Of a stretch of DNA of 64,000 nucleotides, positions 60,846 through 64,000 are shown piece after piece. The position numbers and the translations under genes are program-made. The stretch is from NCBI RefSeq assembly GCF_006438725.1, contig NZ_RCZD01000010.1, forward strand, positions 1 through 64,000. The letters run 5' to 3'. Within the stretch, counting starts at the first letter, position 1. Every line of letters begins with the position of its first letter. Below the pieces are notes generated by a model. That model was not told the origin of the DNA, did not search any database, and worked only from the letters and a program-made list of their open reading frames with translations. This stretch comes from Ewingella americana (GTDB taxonomy: Bacteria > Pseudomonadota > Gammaproteobacteria > Enterobacterales > Enterobacteriaceae).

Positions 60846-61394
60846 TTATAAAATGTTGCGCGATCCGCTAAGCCGTACCTGTACGCCAAAACCCAGGCTT
60901 TGGGCTGGCAGACGTTGAATGTCGAGCAGCCGCACCTCCGTAAACAACGCGTCATCTTTCAGTGCCTCCGCGAAGATCATGATGGCCTGATATACGCCAC
61001 TCTCTCCGCGCAGTTGCAGATCACCGTCCGGCTCTTCAGTGATTTCCGTCAGCCATACTCTGTCTGGGATATTCCCGGCGATAGACCTCAGCAGAGCCAG
61101 ATAACCGAGGCTTTTCATCCGGCGCTGCTCCCTTTGGCTGGCTGCGCGTTGCAACCCTTGCAGTTGCAGCGTGGCGTCGTGAACTTTCTCAAGCTGTCGG
61201 GTAAGTCGCGTCTGGCTATCAGCCAGCGTTTGTACGTCACTCTCCATTGCCCGCACCGAGCGCTGGGTGATCACCATCCAGACGGACATGAGTGCCACCG
61301 CCAGCATGAAGAGCAACGTCGTCTGCCGCAGCCAAAAGCGTTGTTGTCGCCGCTGTTGAAGGCCGCGCCATGGCAACAGGTTGACCTGTAGCAT
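60846..61394 (-). CDS. hofN: PilN-like protein HofN
   Basis: Inner-membrane bitopic component of the pilus-like assembly platform. From the ATG at 61392-61394, which overlaps the hofM stop by one base, it has 182 residues: a short VNLLPWR start typical of PilN (binding site for PilM), one membrane helix (TTLLFMLAVALMSVWMVI), a coiled coil and a small C-terminal ferredoxin-like domain (RVWLTEITEEPDGDLQLRG). It is 11 bp from the following hofO-hofP gene. Confidence 0.88.
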   Translation of the reverse strand: MLQVNLLPWRGLQQRRQQRFWLRQTTLLFMLAVALMSVWMVITQRSVRAMESDVQTLADSQTRLTRQLEKVHDATLQLQGLQRAASQREQRRMKSLGYLALLRSIAGNIPDRVWLTEITEEPDGDLQLRGESGVYQAIMIFAEALKDDALFTEVRLLDIQRLPAQSLGFGVQVRLSGSRNIL

Positions 61395-62242
61395 CAGCGA
61401 TCCTCCGGGCGCAGGGCTAAACCGGTGGCGAGAGCAAAAGCGCCGGGGTTGGCAGGAAGAGGCGGTGAAAGTTGCTCTATCGCGGTGAAAGGCGACCATG
61501 GGAGAACACCTGCCGGCAATGCCTCAGTATTGACGCTACTGAACAGACAGTGTTCGTCACACAGTTTTACCGCCCGGTATTGTTCACGGGCATAAAGTGC
61601 AAGTTGTGCAATATCACCGATCTCCTCTTGGTCGAATACGCCAAATTGAAAAGGTAAGCCATGGGGAGCAGCCCACAACCATCCGTCATCCAGCCGGTGC
61701 AGTAAGAGTTTTTCAGCACTAACACCTGCGGCACTGGCGGCAAGTTGCAGCGCGCAGGGGGCGAGTTCAAATACGTCGGCAAACAGTCGTGACTGTGCCA
61801 GGCAGTGTTGCCATTGCTGAATTTCGTGCTGCCTCGCTGCAGTGACAATAATATTTTTGTCACCGCAGGGATCGGTCCGGTAATCCATCACCAGTTGCTC
61901 AACGCTCAGCGGGAAATGGCGGGCTGCGCTGGCTAAAATAAAAGCGCTGCGTGCGGCGGCACTGAGCCGGGCATCGGGTGGTGAAAGGAGATGCTGCATA
62001 ACACGCTGGGCGGGAAGGCAAACCCGTAACGAGATCTTGGTAGGCAAGGTATTGCGCCATGCAGATAAAATAGCGGAAAGCGACGCGCTCTCATGTAAAA
62101 TCCCCCCGCGCAGCGTGAGGGCCGGTAACGGATGGTGCCACCAGTGCCGTAATTGCCAACCGTGGCGACGCCGTTGAACCGCGATCGCCCGGGCAAAACC
62201 GGCTTGAATATCCAGGCCTACCTGCCATGCTTGTAGTCGCAT
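61394..62242 (-). CDS. hofM: PilM-like protein HofM
   Basis: Actin-like cytosolic protein of the pilus platform that would bind the HofN N-terminus. The 282 residues begin WQVGLDIQAGFARAIAVQRRR, the phosphate-binding start of the fold, and contain VMDYRTDPCG and FELAPCALQLAASAAG. It is the first gene of the hof operon and divergent from mrcA over 121 bp, as in E. coli. Divergence from known HofM is high, so identity rests on context and pattern. Confidence 0.87.
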   Translation of the reverse strand: MRLQAWQVGLDIQAGFARAIAVQRRRHGWQLRHWWHHPLPALTLRGGILHESASLSAILSAWRNTLPTKISLRVCLPAQRVMQHLLSPPDARLSAAARSAFILASAARHFPLSVEQLVMDYRTDPCGDKNIIVTAARQHEIQQWQHCLAQSRLFADVFELAPCALQLAASAAGVSAEKLLLHRLDDGWLWAAPHGLPFQFGVFDQEEIGDIAQLALYAREQYRAVKLCDEHCLFSSVNTEALPAGVLPWSPFTAIEQLSPPLPANPGAFALATGLALRPEDR

Positions 62243-62363
62243 TTTCGCCCAATCTCCATATCGTCAAGTTAATAAAAGTACGTATCCATGTCGTAGGCTT
62301 GCCTTTATACTACCGCGCGGTTGTTTATAAACTGCCCAATTGACACTAAATGGGAAATCTCAG

Positions 62364-64000
62364 GTGAAGTTCGTAAAGTATTTTTTGATTCTTGCACTGT
62401 GTTGCATTTTGCTGGGAGCAGCCTCGATATTTGGCTTGTACAAATATATCGAGCCGCAGTTACCCGATGTCGCCACGCTCAAAGACGTGCGTTTGCAAAC
62501 ACCGATGCAGGTTTACAGTGCTGAAGGCGATTTAATCGCCCAATACGGCGAGAAACGCCGTATTCCGTTAAAACTCGGCCAGATCCCACCGGAGATGGTG
62601 CATGCATTCATCGCAACCGAAGACAGCCGTTTTTATGAACATCACGGCGTTGACCCGATCGGTATTTTCCGTGCGGCTTCCGTGGCACTGGTTTCTGGCC
62701 ATGCTTCGCAGGGCGCCAGTACCATCACTCAGCAGCTGGCACGTAACTTCTTCCTGAGCCCGGAACGCACGCTGACGCGTAAGATCAAAGAAGCGTTTCT
62801 GGCTATCCGTATCGAACAGATGATGACTAAGGATGAGATCCTTGAGTTGTATCTGAACAAGATCTACCTCGGTTACCGCGCTTATGGCGTGGGCGCAGCG
62901 GCGCAGGTCTATTTTGGTAAGGATGTCAGCCAACTGACACTCAGTGAGATGGCCGTGATCGCGGGCTTGCCAAAGGCACCGTCCACGTTCAACCCGCTCT
63001 ATTCCCACGACCGCTCGCTGGCGCGTCGCAACACCGTACTGTCCCGTATGCTTGATGAGAAATACATCACGCAGGAGCAGTACGACGCTGCACGTGCAGA
63101 ACCGCTGATCGCCAATTACCATGCGCCACACATCGAGTTCTCAGCACCCTATCTGACGGAAATGGTGCGTCAGGAGATGGTGAAACGTTATGGCGACAAC
63201 GCCTATAACGACGGCTATATGGTCTACACCACTATCACCAAGAAAACCCAGCTGGCAGCACAAGAAGCCTTGCGCACCAACGTTCTGAATTACGACATGC
63301 GCCACGGCTACCGCGGCCCGTCTAATCAGATGTGGAAAGTGGGTGAGACACCTTGGGATGAGAACAAAATTGTTCAGTCACTGAAAACTCTGCCCGTTTA
63401 CGGACCGCTGTTCCCGGTGGTTGTGACACAGGTGGACGCTGAGCAGGCAACGGCAACCATGGCCAACCGCGCGGTGATTTCATTGCCGTTCAGCGGTATG
63501 CGCTGGGCGCGCCCTTATCGCTCTGATAACAGCCAGGGCCCGTCACCGAAGAGAGCATCTGACGTGGTGCAGTCCGGTCAGCAAGTCTGGGCACGTAAAG
63601 TAGGTGACGTCTGGTGGCTGGCACAGGTTCCCGACGTCAACTCAGCGATTGTCTCCCTGAACCAGAACACTGGCGCAGTTGAAGCGCTGGTCGGTGGTTT
63701 TGACTTTAACCAAAGTAAGTTTAACCGTGCAACACAGGCGCTGCGCCAGCTCGGTTCGAACATTAAACCGTTCTTGTATACCGCCGCGATGGACAAAGGC
63801 CTGACGCTGGCGACTATCCTCAACGACATGCCCATTACCCGTTGGGATGCCGGTGCGGGTCAGGACTGGCGGCCGAAAAACTCCCCACCAACCTATGTCG
63901 GCCCAATCCGCCTGCGTCAGGGGCTGGGTGAGTCGAAGAACGTCGTGATGGTGCGTGCGATGCGTGCGATGGGTGTCGATTACGCGGCGGAATATCTGCT
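62364..64000 (+). CDS. mrcA: Penicillin-binding protein 1A, N-terminal part (3' end outside window)
   Basis: Bifunctional peptidoglycan glycosyltransferase/transpeptidase. Translation from GTG 62364-62366 gives VKFVKYFLILALCC, the expected N-terminus with a single membrane anchor. The glycosyltransferase motif EDSRFYEHHGVD has catalytic Glu86, followed by GASTITQQLARN and IYLGYRAYGVGAAAQ. The outer-membrane-facing insert follows, then the transpeptidase S-x-x-K (SNIK, Ser465 to Lys468). About 545 codons are present; the frame is open to the window edge. Confidence 0.97.
   Translation, partial: MKFVKYFLILALCCILLGAASIFGLYKYIEPQLPDVATLKDVRLQTPMQVYSAEGDLIAQYGEKRRIPLKLGQIPPEMVHAFIATEDSRFYEHHGVDPIGIFRAASVALVSGHASQGASTITQQLARNFFLSPERTLTRKIKEAFLAIRIEQMMTKDEILELYLNKIYLGYRAYGVGAAAQVYFGKDVSQLTLSEMAVIAGLPKAPSTFNPLYSHDRSLARRNTVLSRMLDEKYITQEQYDAARAEPLIANYHAPHIEFSAPYLTEMVRQEMVKRYGDNAYNDGYMVYTTITKKTQLAAQEALRTNVLNYDMRHGYRGPSNQMWKVGETPWDENKIVQSLKTLPVYGPLFPVVVTQVDAEQATATMANRAVISLPFSGMRWARPYRSDNSQGPSPKRASDVVQSGQQVWARKVGDVWWLAQVPDVNSAIVSLNQNTGAVEALVGGFDFNQSKFNRATQALRQLGSNIKPFLYTAAMDKGLTLATILNDMPITRWDAGAGQDWRPKNSPPTYVGPIRLRQGLGESKNVVMVRAMRAMGVDYAAEYL

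Overview
The window is a chromosomal segment of a Gram-negative enteric bacterium (order Enterobacterales). Gene order over most of it follows the Escherichia coli rpsL-mrcA region: tuf, fusA, rpsG, rpsL, tusBCD, yheO, fkpA, slyX, slyD, yheV, kefB, kefG, yheS, yheT, yheU, prkB, yhfA, crp, yhfK, argD, pabA, fic, yhfG, ppiA, nirBD, cysG, trpS, gph, rpe, dam, damX, aroB, aroK, the hof genes and mrcA. The proteins are clearly diverged from E. coli and several accessory genes sit in the junctions. This would suit a Yersiniaceae-type genus such as Serratia or Rahnella, but the genus cannot be fixed by reading alone.

Layout. 1-3.7 kb: str operon on the minus strand with a near-consensus promoter. 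3.7-6.6 kb: sulfur relay tusBCD, yheO and fkpA. 6.85-12.7 kb: slyX, slyD, yheV, the kefGB potassium efflux system and the ABC-F protein yheS. 12.9-17.1 kb: tauDCBA taurine operon, whose tauA carries an in-frame amber codon, and a LysE-type exporter. 17.2-18.4 kb: yheT-yheU. 18.4-27.6 kb: an accessory catabolic cluster with an ATZ/TRZ amidohydrolase, an isochorismatase-like hydrolase, a cupin, a four-gene BMP-family ABC importer, a divergent LysR regulator and a creatininase-family hydrolase. 27.9-32.3 kb: prkB, then an M20 peptidase/MFS pair with a divergent TdcA-like LysR regulator. 32.3-39.3 kb: yhfA, crp, yhfK, argD, pabA, fic-yhfG. 39.4-43.2 kb: periplasmic DUF4432 protein, HerA-like ATPase, ppiA. 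43.4-47.6 kb: a PTS EIIB, 6-phospho-beta-glucosidase and LacI-type regulator operon, then codA. 47.8-52.0 kb: nirBD-cysG with preserved FNR and NarL/NarP sites. 52.1-58.3 kb: the aroK-aroB-damX-dam-rpe-gph-trpS operon. 58.7-62.2 kb: hofMN, a fused hofO-hofP, and hofQ. 62.4 kb to the end: 5' part of mrcA.

How the genes work together. The backbone is housekeeping: translation, tRNA thiolation, protein folding, potassium homeostasis, catabolite control, aromatic amino acid synthesis, DNA methylation, DNA-uptake pilus-like functions and cell-wall synthesis. The inserted modules are mostly uptake-plus-hydrolysis units for nitrogen, sulfur or carbon sources, each with its own regulator or operator-like dyad.

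The most noteworthy observations are: an inverted pair of structured repeat units (35902-36499) filling the yhfK-argD gap, whose hairpins differ in sequence but stay paired; two dispersed copies of a second palindromic repeat (about 12.8 and 46.16 kb) with a compensatory base-pair change; the tauA amber codon; a Glu-to-Asp change in the inhibitory motif of the Fic antitoxin YhfG; the uncharacterised 18.4-27.6 kb catabolic cluster; an EIIB gene with no EIIA or EIIC beside it; loss of nirC between nirD and cysG; and the hofO-hofP fusion.
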